From an uncultured bacterium (GTDB lineage Bacteria; Bacillota; Clostridia; Lachnospirales; Lachnospiraceae), in assembly GCA_948467735.1 (NCBI GenBank), contig CAOKFN010000004.1, forward strand, positions 62,001-126,000: a stretch of DNA of 64,000 bases, written 5' to 3'. The notes beneath the pieces were generated by a model. That model was not told the origin of the DNA. It saw nothing but the letters and a program-made list of their open reading frames with translations, and made no database searches. Position numbers and translations under genes: made by a program. Position 1 is the stretch's first letter. The number at the start of each line of letters is the position of its first letter. Below, piece after piece: positions 26,420-34,300 of the stretch.

Positions 26420-27916
26420 ATGGAAAAGGGAAAAAATTTTTCCTCAAGCCAAAGGGATGAACGGGAAAAAAAGCTTTCCATGCAGGCGGAGACCGAGCAT
26501 TATCTAACAGGCGCTTTGCAGGCGGATATGGCATATTTGAACAAGACATTGGATGTGACTTCAAATTTTGACATAATTTACCGGGTCATTGAAATCGGCG
26601 GAAAAGAAGCCTGCATGTATCTGGTGGACGGTTTCTGCAAGGATGATATGGCCCAGAAGCTGCTGCAGTATTTTATGGATATGAAACCGGAGGATATGCC
26701 TCAGGACATGCATGGATTATCAAAACAGTTTACTCCCTATGTGGAGGTGGATATTGAGGCCGGATGCGGTACCTTAATAAAATCTCTGCTTTCGGGCATG
26801 TTTCTGCTCTTGATAGACGGTTATGACAAAGCCTTGGTACTGGATACCAGAACCTATCCGTCCCGGGGCGTGGAAGAGCCGGAGAAGGATAAGGTGCTCC
26901 GAGGTTCTAAGGATGGCTTTGTGGAAACTGTGGTTTCCAATACCGCGCTGATTCGCCGCAGAATCCGCAGTACCGACCTTCATATGGAGATGATGAGCGC
27001 CGGAGAAAGTTCTCATACGGACATTGTATTGTGCTACATGAAAAAACGTGTGGATTTAGACTTCTTAGCAGAAATCAAGCAAAAAATTCAGGAAATTCAG
27101 GTAGATTCCCTGTCCATGAATCAGGAATCTCTGGCGGAATGCCTTTATCAGCGGAAGTGGTACAATCCGTTTCCGAAATTCAAATATACGGAACGTCCGG
27201 ATGCGGCGGCGGCACAGATATTAGAGGGCAATATTGTCATTTTGGTAGATAATTCACCCTCGGCAATGATACTGCCGGCCACTATTTTTGATGTGCTGGA
27301 AGAAGCGGACGATTACTATTTTCCGCCCATCACAGGAACCTATCTGCGTATGACTAGGTTTCTGATTTCTCTGCTCACCTACCTGATTCCTCCCACATTT
27401 TTACTGCTGATGAATCATAATCAATGGATACCTGAAAGTTTTTCTTTCATTATGTTGAAGGAAGAACCAAATATACCGATTATCTGGCAGTTTCTTATCT
27501 TGGAGCTCGCCATAGACGGTCTGAAGCTGGCCGCCATCAATACTCCTAATATGCTCAGCACGCCCTTAAGCGTCATGGCGGCATTGGTGCTGGGGGAATT
27601 CTCGGTAGAGAGCGGATGGTTTTCGTCCGAGGTCATGCTGTATATGGCGTTCGTGGCCATAGCCAATTATACGCAGGCAAACTACGAACTTGGGTATGCA
27701 TTAAAATTCCTGCGTATTTTAAACCTGCTGCTGACACAATGGTTTGGATTATGGGGATTTATCGCGGGCAATTTGATTGCGCTGCTGGCAGTCTGCTGCA
27801 ACAAAACCGTTTCCCATCACAGTTATATTTATCCTCTGATTCCTTTTGACTGGAAAAACCTAAAAAACAGGCTTATCCGAAGACGCCTTCCGGGCGCTAT
27901 AAAGAAAAAATCTTAA
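26420..27916 (+). CDS. GerA family spore germination protein (SpoVAF-like)
   Basis: A 498-residue membrane protein of the GerAA/SpoVAF family in the spore inner membrane. The soluble N-terminal half carries the conserved PSRGVEEPEKDKVLRGSKDG segment and the later RPDAAAAQILEGN motif. Five or six hydrophobic segments follow (LLTYLIPPTFLLLM, then LAAINTPNMLS). There is no adjacent gerAB (permease) or gerAC (lipoprotein) gene, so it is more likely SpoVAF-like than the A subunit of a complete germinant receptor. It contributes to nutrient-triggered ion or DPA release in the known family. The start follows AAAGGAAG. Confidence 0.85.
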   Translation: MEKGKNFSSSQRDEREKKLSMQAETEHYLTGALQADMAYLNKTLDVTSNFDIIYRVIEIGGKEACMYLVDGFCKDDMAQKLLQYFMDMKPEDMPQDMHGLSKQFTPYVEVDIEAGCGTLIKSLLSGMFLLLIDGYDKALVLDTRTYPSRGVEEPEKDKVLRGSKDGFVETVVSNTALIRRRIRSTDLHMEMMSAGESSHTDIVLCYMKKRVDLDFLAEIKQKIQEIQVDSLSMNQESLAECLYQRKWYNPFPKFKYTERPDAAAAQILEGNIVILVDNSPSAMILPATIFDVLEEADDYYFPPITGTYLRMTRFLISLLTYLIPPTFLLLMNHNQWIPESFSFIMLKEEPNIPIIWQFLILELAIDGLKLAAINTPNMLSTPLSVMAALVLGEFSVESGWFSSEVMLYMAFVAIANYTQANYELGYALKFLRILNLLLTQWFGLWGFIAGNLIALLAVCCNKTVSHHSYIYPLIPFDWKNLKNRLIRRRLPGAIKKKS

Positions 27917-27921
27917 CTTGA

Positions 27922-27950
27922 TTTACGAGCGCATGAAGTTATGGTATAAT
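27922..27950 (+). promoter_or_regulatory. promoter leading into intergenic element copy A
   Basis: TTTACG (27922-27927), a 17-base spacer and TATAAT (27945-27950) preceded by TGG, an extended -10. The -10 is part of the repeated element, so a second -10-like box recurs at 28015-28020. Confidence 0.6.
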
Positions 27951-28085
27951 GACCTTATTCATGGCCGGAAGCGGCCGAATGGCCATCCATACCATGATTG
28001 CATTGTAATCATGGTATAATGACCTTATTCATGGTCGGAAGCGGCCGAATGGCATTTGTACCATGATTTTTAACAATCATGGTAC
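27941..28085 (+). repeat. tandem intergenic promoter-leader elements, copies A and B
   Basis: Two head-to-tail copies of about 70 bp (27941-28010 and 28011-28085). Each begins ATGGTATAATGACCTTATTC, continues with GGAAGCGGCCGAATGGC and ends in a hairpin: ACCATGATT with AATCATGGT in copy A, and GTACCATGATT with AATCATGGTAC in copy B. In copy A, ATGGCC and GGCCAT can also pair around the core. They form most of the leader of the degV gene. Confidence 0.8.
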
Positions 28086-28118
28086 AAAATAGACTTTGAC
28101 GGGCAGGGAGGTATCAAT

Positions 28119-28991
28119 ATGTTTAAAATTGTAACGGAAAGTACTGCTGATTTGCCGAAAGAATATTTGGAAAAGCACAATATTGGCTGTATGCCCATCA
28201 GCTATATTCTTGACGGCGTGACATACGGAAGGGACAAAGAACTGGATTGGAAGGAATTCTATGCCATGATGCGTGAAGAGGGCAAAATGCCCACCACATC
28301 CCAAATCAATCCTGTGGAAGCAAAAGAATACTTTGAGGAGTTTATCAAAACAGATAAAGAGATTCTTCATCTGGCTTTTTCTTCCGGCTTAAGCGGCACA
28401 TACAATAATCTGCGCATGGCGGCCGCGGAAATCATGGAAGAGCATCCGGATGTCAAAATCATTGTGATAGACAGCCTGTGCGCCTCTATGGGAGAGGGAT
28501 TGTTCGTACATAAGGCTGTGACAATGCGGGATGCGGGAAAAACAATGGAAGAAACCGCCCAATGGCTGCAGGAAAATGTGCAGAATTTTGTCCATGCATT
28601 CACGGTAAATGATTTGTTCCATCTTTACAGAGGAGGTCGTGTCAGCAAAACTACAGCGGTAATTGGAACCTTGGCGTCCATTAAACCAACTCTGCATGTG
28701 GATAGGGAAGGGCGCCTAATCGTCATTGGCAAAGTACGAGGCCGGAAGAAGTCCCTTCATGCGCTGGTGAATTATATGGAAGAAAAAATGGGAGCCAGAG
28801 CACAGGAAAACAGGGATGATATGATTTTTATCAGCCATGGCGATGCTCTGGAAGATGCGGAATATGTCCGTGACTTAATCAAAGAGCGCTTTGGAATGGA
28901 ACATTTCATGATTAACCACATCGGCCCTACGATTGGCACTCATGCCGGTCCCGGGACGGTGGCGCTGTTTTTTATGGGAGATTCCCGATGA
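28119..28991 (+). CDS. DegV family fatty acid-binding protein
   Basis: A 290-residue DegV protein, a cytosolic lipid carrier that presents fatty acids to fatty acid kinase in Firmicutes. Signature parts are VTESTADLPKEYL, MPTTSQINP, LSGTYNN and the C-terminal HIGPTIGTHAGPGT. The stop overlaps the ATG of the LytTR regulator gene (ATGA), so this carrier and a two-component system form one operon. The leader contains two copies of the promoter-hairpin element. AGGGAGG precedes the start. Confidence 0.92.
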   Translation: MFKIVTESTADLPKEYLEKHNIGCMPISYILDGVTYGRDKELDWKEFYAMMREEGKMPTTSQINPVEAKEYFEEFIKTDKEILHLAFSSGLSGTYNNLRMAAAEIMEEHPDVKIIVIDSLCASMGEGLFVHKAVTMRDAGKTMEETAQWLQENVQNFVHAFTVNDLFHLYRGGRVSKTTAVIGTLASIKPTLHVDREGRLIVIGKVRGRKKSLHALVNYMEEKMGARAQENRDDMIFISHGDALEDAEYVRDLIKERFGMEHFMINHIGPTIGTHAGPGTVALFFMGDSR

Positions 28992-29689
28992 CAATGTACC
29001 GTTTTGTAATCTGCGACGACAATCCTGCGGATGCGGATTATGTGGCTTCATTGATTGAGGCATGGAGCAGAAATAAAGGTATCATCCTCCGGATAGAGAA
29101 ATATTCTTCCGCAGAAGCGTTTCTGTTTGCATATGCGGAAGATAATTCCGTTGATGTGCTCTTTCTTGATATTGAGATGGAGAAAATGAGCGGAGTTGAA
29201 CTGGCAAAACGGCTGAGACAGGAAGGGGCCGGACTTCAGCTTGTCTTTATCACAGGATATATGGAGTATATCGCAGAAGGATATGATGTGGAAGCGCTTC
29301 ATTATCTGCTTAAGCCCGTGATGTCAGAGAAGCTGAACGCCGTGCTGGACCGCGCGATAGAACGTCTCAAAATAAGAGAAAACTCACTGCTCTTAAAGCT
29401 TCCCGGAGGTATTGTCAGACTGCCCTTATATGAAATACGGTACTTGGAATCGGAAAAAAATTATGTCTCAATTCACGCCGATGAAACTTATCGTATAAAG
29501 CGCGCCTTGACTGAAATAAAAAAGGAATTGGATGAAAGCTTCTATCAAATTCATCGGTCTTATATTATAAATTTACGATTTGTGCGGAAAGCGGCCAAGA
29601 TGGAAGTGACATTAAAGGACAGCACGATACTGCCTTTGTCCAAGAAATGGTATGAAGGCCTAAATCGGGCGCTGATAAAATATTTTTAA
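28988..29689 (+). CDS. LytTR family response regulator
   Basis: A 233-residue regulator. The receiver domain has an acidic pocket (ICDDN), phospho-acceptor Asp61 in LFLDIEM, and the KP motif HYLLKPVM. A LytTR DNA-binding domain covers about residues 135-233 (IRYLESEKNYVSIHA, FYQIHRSYIINL). It is AgrA/VirR-like, binding direct repeats in promoters. It is translationally coupled to degV and followed by its probable kinase 41 bases later. Confidence 0.92.
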   Translation: MTMYRFVICDDNPADADYVASLIEAWSRNKGIILRIEKYSSAEAFLFAYAEDNSVDVLFLDIEMEKMSGVELAKRLRQEGAGLQLVFITGYMEYIAEGYDVEALHYLLKPVMSEKLNAVLDRAIERLKIRENSLLLKLPGGIVRLPLYEIRYLESEKNYVSIHADETYRIKRALTEIKKELDESFYQIHRSYIINLRFVRKAAKMEVTLKDSTILPLSKKWYEGLNRALIKYF

Positions 29690-29730
29690 TCATTTCTGCT
29701 TTGGACGGGGCTGTGACAGGAGAACTTATA

Positions 29731-30390
29731 ATGATTTGGCTGGATAAATTAATTGATAAGCGGATTGCAGAATACCAGAGCAATCTGCTTGCCACTCACT
29801 ATGCGGAGGTGGAAAACATGTATCTCCAGACACGGGGCTGGAGGCATGATTATCGCAATCATATTCAAGTTCTGAACAGTTATGCGGAAATGGGAGACCT
29901 CGAATCCATAAAAGCTTATTTAAAGGAATTGAGCATCGACCTTGCCTCCGTAGATACAGTGCTGAAAACCGGAAATAAAATGACGGACGTTATTTTAAAC
30001 AGCAAAATTTCTCTGGCCAGATCTCAAAATATAACCGTGATGGCGGACGCTCATGTACCTGTGTCATTGACCACCTCGGAAATCGATTTGTGTATTATTA
30101 TAGGGAATCTCTTTGACAACGCCATTGAAGCCTGTATGCAGCTTCCCGAACAGGAACGAATGATTCGCATATATATGGAAATGAAAAATACTCAGCTCTA
30201 CATGTCTTTCACCAATACCACAGCTCAAAAAAAACAGCGGAAGGAAGCCGGAAGGTTTCACAGCACAAAAGGGGCGGGACACGGCTATGGCTTGGTGCGG
30301 ACCGATACAATAATAGAAAGACACCAAGGATATATTAACCGAAACAGTGAAGACGGTGCTTTTACGACAGAAATTCTGCTGCCTCAATAG
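29731..30390 (+). CDS. GHKL sensor histidine kinase (cytosolic, AgrC-like core)
   Basis: A 219-residue kinase with the phospho-acceptor His39 in a WRHDYRNH motif, an N-box (NLFDNAIEAC) and a GHKL ATPase end (GHGYGLVRTDTIIERHQG). It has no transmembrane segment and no sensor domain, whereas AgrC/VirS-type kinases have six helices. The ATG at 29731 follows ACAGGAG; the earlier TTG would not add a membrane domain. It is the partner of the LytTR regulator. How it senses a signal is unclear; the upstream DegV lipid carrier is a speculative input. Confidence 0.88.
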   Translation: MIWLDKLIDKRIAEYQSNLLATHYAEVENMYLQTRGWRHDYRNHIQVLNSYAEMGDLESIKAYLKELSIDLASVDTVLKTGNKMTDVILNSKISLARSQNITVMADAHVPVSLTTSEIDLCIIIGNLFDNAIEACMQLPEQERMIRIYMEMKNTQLYMSFTNTTAQKKQRKEAGRFHSTKGAGHGYGLVRTDTIIERHQGYINRNSEDGAFTTEILLPQ

Positions 30391-30421
30391 TATGTCTCCC
30401 CAAAATTCGTTATTTTTTATC

Positions 30422-30485
30422 AAGGCGCGTCTGAAAACTGCTTTCTTTGATCTAGGTCAGGGGAATCCGTTTTCAGACGCGCCTT
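30422..30485. repeat. long hairpin after the LytTR two-component operon
   Basis: A perfect 17 bp inverted repeat (30422-30438 with 30469-30485, arm beginning AAGGCGCGTCTG) with a 30-base loop. A T-poor tail (TGTGCC) follows. It may act as a terminator. Confidence 0.6.
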
Positions 30486-30597
30486 TGTGCCCCATCCGGC
30501 CGGAAATCGAAGCTTCCCCTCCATTCCATTGCACAGTTTTTTCTCTTTTTCATATCTTGATATAGAATAAATCTTAAAACCCAAGAAAGGAATCAAT

Positions 30598-30771
30598 ATG
30601 CAGCAGGAACAGTTTAACGATAACAGTATTGATAAATTTCCGGTTGCTATGGCTTATGTACCATGGCAGAAATTTGACAAGATGTATGATGATTTAGAGA
30701 AGGCTTATTGTATCGGTACGATATTTCCAGAACTGAATAAGCCCTTCACGGGAAGGAGATGCGTATCATGA
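30598..30771 (+). CDS. cotJA: spore coat associated protein CotJA
   Basis: A 57-residue CotJA, first gene of the cotJ operon. The family signature AMAYVPWQKF, the spacing to GTIFPELNKPF, and the short length are as in other Clostridia. The start follows AAGAAAGG. The stop overlaps the cotJB ATG (ATGA). CotJA and CotJC interact and are assembled in the spore coat in Bacillus; mother-cell expression is expected, but no sigma-E or sigma-K box could be assigned confidently. Confidence 0.92.
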   Translation: MQQEQFNDNSIDKFPVAMAYVPWQKFDKMYDDLEKAYCIGTIFPELNKPFTGRRCVS

Positions 30772-31022
30772 GCGAAAAAGAGCAGCTGTTAAGGGATATT
30801 GGAATTGCGGATTTTGTACTGACCGAGCTGACGATGTATTTGGATACACATCCCCATGACCGTCGGGCAATGGAGTACTTCAATCATTACAACAGGCTTA
30901 AGCTTCAGATGGAAAAGGAATTTTCACAGAAATATTATCCTTTGAATACCAGATGGGCGGAAAGCAGCAAGGAATGGCGATGGGGAGCGGCTCCCCTGCC
31001 GTGGGAAGGAGAGTGCGTATAA
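30768..31022 (+). CDS. cotJB: spore coat protein CotJB
   Basis: An 84-residue CotJB: a helical N-terminus with IADFVLTELTMYLDTHP, DRRAMEYFNHYN, and the Trp-rich C-terminal end WRWGAAPLPWEGEC. The ATG at 30768 is chosen for spacing from GGGAAGGAG and its 4-base overlap with cotJA; an in-frame ATG nine bases upstream would touch that site. Its TAA is immediately followed by the ATG of cotJC. Confidence 0.93.
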   Translation: MSEKEQLLRDIGIADFVLTELTMYLDTHPHDRRAMEYFNHYNRLKLQMEKEFSQKYYPLNTRWAESSKEWRWGAAPLPWEGECV

Positions 31023-31259
31023 ATGTGGAGTTATGAGAAGCGATTGGAATTTCCTGTAAATATTAAACAGCCCAATGCCAAATTGGCACAGGTTATCATT
31101 TCTCAATATGGCGGCCCGGACGGAGAGATGGGCGCCAGTATGCGTTATCTTTCCCAGCGCTATTCCATGCCTTACCGCGAAGTGGCGGGTGTGCTGACAG
31201 ATATCGGTGTATCCGCTGCTAAACTGCGCATAAAGGCTGTCCTTTCATGTATTGTTTAG
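31023..31259 (+). pseudogene. cotJC: cotJC 5' part, interrupted by the intervening element
   Basis: The first 62 codons (to 31208) encode an intact CotJC N-terminus, a spore coat manganese-catalase-like protein (YEKRLEFPVNIK, VIISQYGGPDGEMGA, YLSQRYSMPYREV, VLTDIG). After the GATATCGGT core at 31200-31208 the frame continues for 16 element-derived codons to a stop at 31259 and loses the family's TEELAH helix. The missing C-terminal half is found 4.4 kb away (35612-36040). It is therefore not simply broken: excision of the intervening DNA would restore 201 residues in frame. Confidence 0.93.
31200..31208 (+). other. left attachment core (attL-like) in cotJC
   Basis: GATATCGGT encodes Asp-Ile-Gly of CotJC and matches GATATAGGT at 35612-35620 in eight of nine bases. 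CotJC homology stops on its right side. It is the likely crossover site for the serine recombinase. Confidence 0.8.
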
Positions 31260-31312
31260 GCAAATTATATATTTCAGGCAATTTAGACAATTTAAAACAA
31301 GGGGACGAATCA

Positions 31313-31504
31313 TTGGAAGATATCGAGCAATATCTGCAGGTGGAATATTTTACTGTGGAAAATGATACTGTGGTTAATGAAATGACCGAAAAGGAATTGT
31401 ATTCTTTCTCACAGCTGATGAAAAACGGAATCTACAAAGAACTTCACCACAGAAAGTTATTGAATGATATGCAGTTAAATTTACTTTTAACGCAAAAAAC
31501 ATGA
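31313..31504 (+). CDS. 63-residue hypothetical protein upstream of the recombinase
   Basis: A small acidic, helical protein (MTEKELYSFSQLMKNGIYKE). The TTG at 31313 is chosen because AAGGGGA lies seven bases before it; an ATG 22 codons upstream extends the frame into the disrupted cotJC reading. I do not recognise a family. Its place directly before the recombinase inside the element is where a recombination directionality (excision) factor would fit, but no DNA-binding motif is evident, so this is only a suggestion. Confidence 0.6.
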   Translation: MEDIEQYLQVEYFTVENDTVVNEMTEKELYSFSQLMKNGIYKELHHRKLLNDMQLNLLLTQKT

Positions 31505-31534
31505 CACAAGGATATCTCAGGAGGCGGCAGACAT

Positions 31535-33226
31535 ATGGAAAAAGTTCTAAGAGCGGCGGCATATGCAAGAGTTTCAACGGATAAAGACGACCAGATAAAC
31601 TCGCTGGAAAGTCAAAAGACCTATTTTACGGAATATATTCTGGCGCGCAGGGGCTGGACCTTGACGCAGATTTACTATGATGAGGGAATCAGCGGAACCC
31701 AGACTGAGAAACGGGCAGGTTTTAACGCCATGATAGCTTCCGCCATGCGCGGCGAAATTGATATCATTTTGACAAAAGAAGTCTGCCGTTTTGCCCGAAA
31801 TACCGTGGATACGCTTTATTTTACAAGACGGCTGAAGGAGGCCGATGTGGGCGTGATTTTTACAATTGACAATATCGATACCAGAGATGCGGACGGAGAG
31901 CTGCGCCTGACTATTATGGCCTGTATCGCGCAGGAGGAAAGCCGCAAGACGTCAGAACGCGTAAAATGGGGACAGAAGCGGCGCATGGAACAGGGAATTG
32001 TTTTCGGCAGGAATATGCTGGGATATACGGTTAAAAACGGCGTCTTAACAATTAATGATGAAGAAGTTCCTGTGGTACGGGCCATTTTCCACAAATATAC
32101 CAACGAAGGAAAAGGCGCTCATATAATTGCGAGGGAGCTTATGGAGGAAGGCTTGTACCCCAAATATATTTCCTGTTGGTCGAATACGACGATTCTCCGA
32201 GTGCTCCGCAATGAGAAATATGCGGGGGATTTATGTCAGAAAAAAACAATTACTCCCAATTTTCTGACACACCAAAAAAAGAAGAATCATGGGGAAGAAG
32301 AGATGATATATTTGACAGATCATCATGCGCCCATCATTGACAGAGACTTATGGAACCGCACCCAAGCGGAACTGCTTCGCAGAAGTCCCTCGGGCGAAGC
32401 AAAAGTCAAGTACAGCAATCGATATTGGTGCAGCGGCAGAATCCTCTGCGGGGAATGCGGCAGAAATTTTGTAAGCCATACCAAAAAAACAACCAACGGA
32501 ACTCTATATAAAGCGTGGCGCTGTTTGGAAAACGCCAGCCATGGAACCAGAAAAAACGACGCCTGCAGCGGCATGGGCTGCGACAATCACTCTGTGAACG
32601 AACTGGCCCTTTTGACCTGCGTATGTCATGCCGTGAGGCTTATCGCAGTCAATCGTGAAAAAATAAAAAAGGAAATGATGGCGGAAATCAATCAAATTGC
32701 GGCGGCGCCTGTTTTGCAAGAATACTCCTTAGCAGAACGGGCGCATTCCATGGAAAGGCAGACACTTTCTCCGGAAGAAGCGGCAGCTTCCATCGAAAAA
32801 CTACGGGCTAAAAAACGAAAAGCAATTGATTTAATGCTGGAAGGAATTATTACCAAAGAGGATCTGCTGGTTCAAACCCAATGGTACGACAAGGAAATTG
32901 AAGCTCTAAATCAGGAGAAAATAATATCAAAGCAAAAAGGAAAACAAAAGGAAACTTTGCAGGCAGATTTCAAAGAAATCTATTCCTCAGCAATAGATGA
33001 AATTCTATATTCCAGCGAAACCAATGGACGGCTGTATCATGAAATATTGGAAAGAATCGTAATACACCGGGACAATTATGTGGATGTGTGGCTGAAATAC
33101 GTTCCCTTCGGCGTCCGGCTGAAGATAAAGACAAGCGGCAGGCTGACGGCGTTTCATACGGAAATATTAGAGACTCTGTTCCTGAAGAGAAAGAATACTG
33201 TGGCCGGAATTGAAGCTTCTCATTAA
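31535..33226 (+). CDS. large serine recombinase of the cotJC element (SpoIVCA-type)
   Basis: A 563-residue site-specific recombinase. The N-terminal resolvase domain has the catalytic Ser in YARVST, then YYDEGISGT, VCRFARNTVD and EESRKTSERVKWG. A recombinase domain, a zinc ribbon (CGECGRNF with later DACSGMGC) and a long coiled-coil C-terminal region follow. AGGAGGCGG precedes the ATG. It should cut at the GATAT(C/A)GGT cores flanking the element. One TTCCATGGAA repeat core lies in the coiled-coil region (near residue 405, AHSMERQ), so even this element gene carries a unit of the local 18 bp family. Confidence 0.93.
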   Translation: MEKVLRAAAYARVSTDKDDQINSLESQKTYFTEYILARRGWTLTQIYYDEGISGTQTEKRAGFNAMIASAMRGEIDIILTKEVCRFARNTVDTLYFTRRLKEADVGVIFTIDNIDTRDADGELRLTIMACIAQEESRKTSERVKWGQKRRMEQGIVFGRNMLGYTVKNGVLTINDEEVPVVRAIFHKYTNEGKGAHIIARELMEEGLYPKYISCWSNTTILRVLRNEKYAGDLCQKKTITPNFLTHQKKKNHGEEEMIYLTDHHAPIIDRDLWNRTQAELLRRSPSGEAKVKYSNRYWCSGRILCGECGRNFVSHTKKTTNGTLYKAWRCLENASHGTRKNDACSGMGCDNHSVNELALLTCVCHAVRLIAVNREKIKKEMMAEINQIAAAPVLQEYSLAERAHSMERQTLSPEEAAASIEKLRAKKRKAIDLMLEGIITKEDLLVQTQWYDKEIEALNQEKIISKQKGKQKETLQADFKEIYSSAIDEILYSSETNGRLYHEILERIVIHRDNYVDVWLKYVPFGVRLKIKTSGRLTAFHTEILETLFLKRKNTVAGIEASH

Positions 33227-33340
33227 AATACGGCGCTGACGGTAACAGCCTCAAAAGGAAAAAGAAAAATTTAGCAGAAATAATGACAGATTTATGAATT
33301 TATGTTAAAATCTGTTCAAGGGATTCAGGGGGGACTTAAT

Positions 33341-34294
33341 ATGGATGAACAGAAAAAAAATTATAATATAATTGAATACGCGCTGACTATGCTGCTCAGC
33401 CCTGAGAATCATTTTATTGACACAAGTCATCCCGACAGTCAGGATAAATTGTCAAATACAGCCTGTTCTGAGGATTTTTATAATTATCAGACCGCACAGG
33501 AAATCATTAAATTTATGGATGAAATGCCGGGAGGCTTTCTGATTTACCACGCTGATGAAGAAGAAAAAATTATATATGCAAACAAGGCGCTGCTTCGCAT
33601 TTTTCAATGTGAGTCATTAAAAGAATTCCAAGAATTTACAGGCAATTCCTTTAAGGGAATCGTATTCCATGAAGATTTAGAAAGAGTGGAGCAGAGCATC
33701 TGGGAACAGATTACCGACAGTCAGTATGATTTGGATTACGTGGAGTATCGAATTGTCAGAAAGGATGGGCAGATACGCTGGATTGAAGACTATGGGCATT
33801 TTATACACAGCGAATTCATCGGAGATATTTTTTATGTGTTCTTAGGCGACGCCACGGAGAAGAGAAAACGCCTGCAGACGGAAACCGCGTTAATTTTGAG
33901 GGAGACAAGGCAGAAAGAACAGAGACTGCAGGATTTGATTGACGAATATGACAGAGAGCGGAAATTGATTAATCAGGAACATCTGCGGCGTATGGAAGTA
34001 ATTGAAGGGCTCAGCGTAAATTATGAATCCATATTGTATGTTGACTTGGACGCCGACCAGATCCTTCCCTACCGGCTCAGCAGCCGTACAGAATGTCAGT
34101 TCGGAGGAAGGTATCGTGCCGGCAGATTCTGTAATTATGCCGTCGATTATGTGAATACTTGGGTACATCCTGAGGATCGCGAACTGGTGATTAAAGCAAC
34201 TTCTCCTGCGTACATCCGTGAAAAATTAGCAGAAAACAAAACTTATTACATCAATTATAGAGTAATTGAAAATGACAGAAACCTGTATCTGTAG
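33341..34294 (+). pseudogene. hybrid histidine kinase, PAS-containing N-terminal part (ends at in-frame TAG)
   Basis: 317 codons encode a PAS domain (FMDEMPGGFLIYHADEEEKI, then RKDGQIRWIEDYGH), a coiled coil and the start of a second sensor-like domain (YESILYVDLDADQI). The frame ends at TAG (34292-34294), directly followed in the same frame by the missing linker and the kinase core. The expected residue at the stop is Gln (CAG to TAG is one base change), so the 33341-35584 gene appears split by a nonsense mutation. The ATG follows AGGGGGG. Either it is inactivated or the amber codon is read through. Confidence 0.8.
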
Positions 34295-34300
34295 CTTCGA

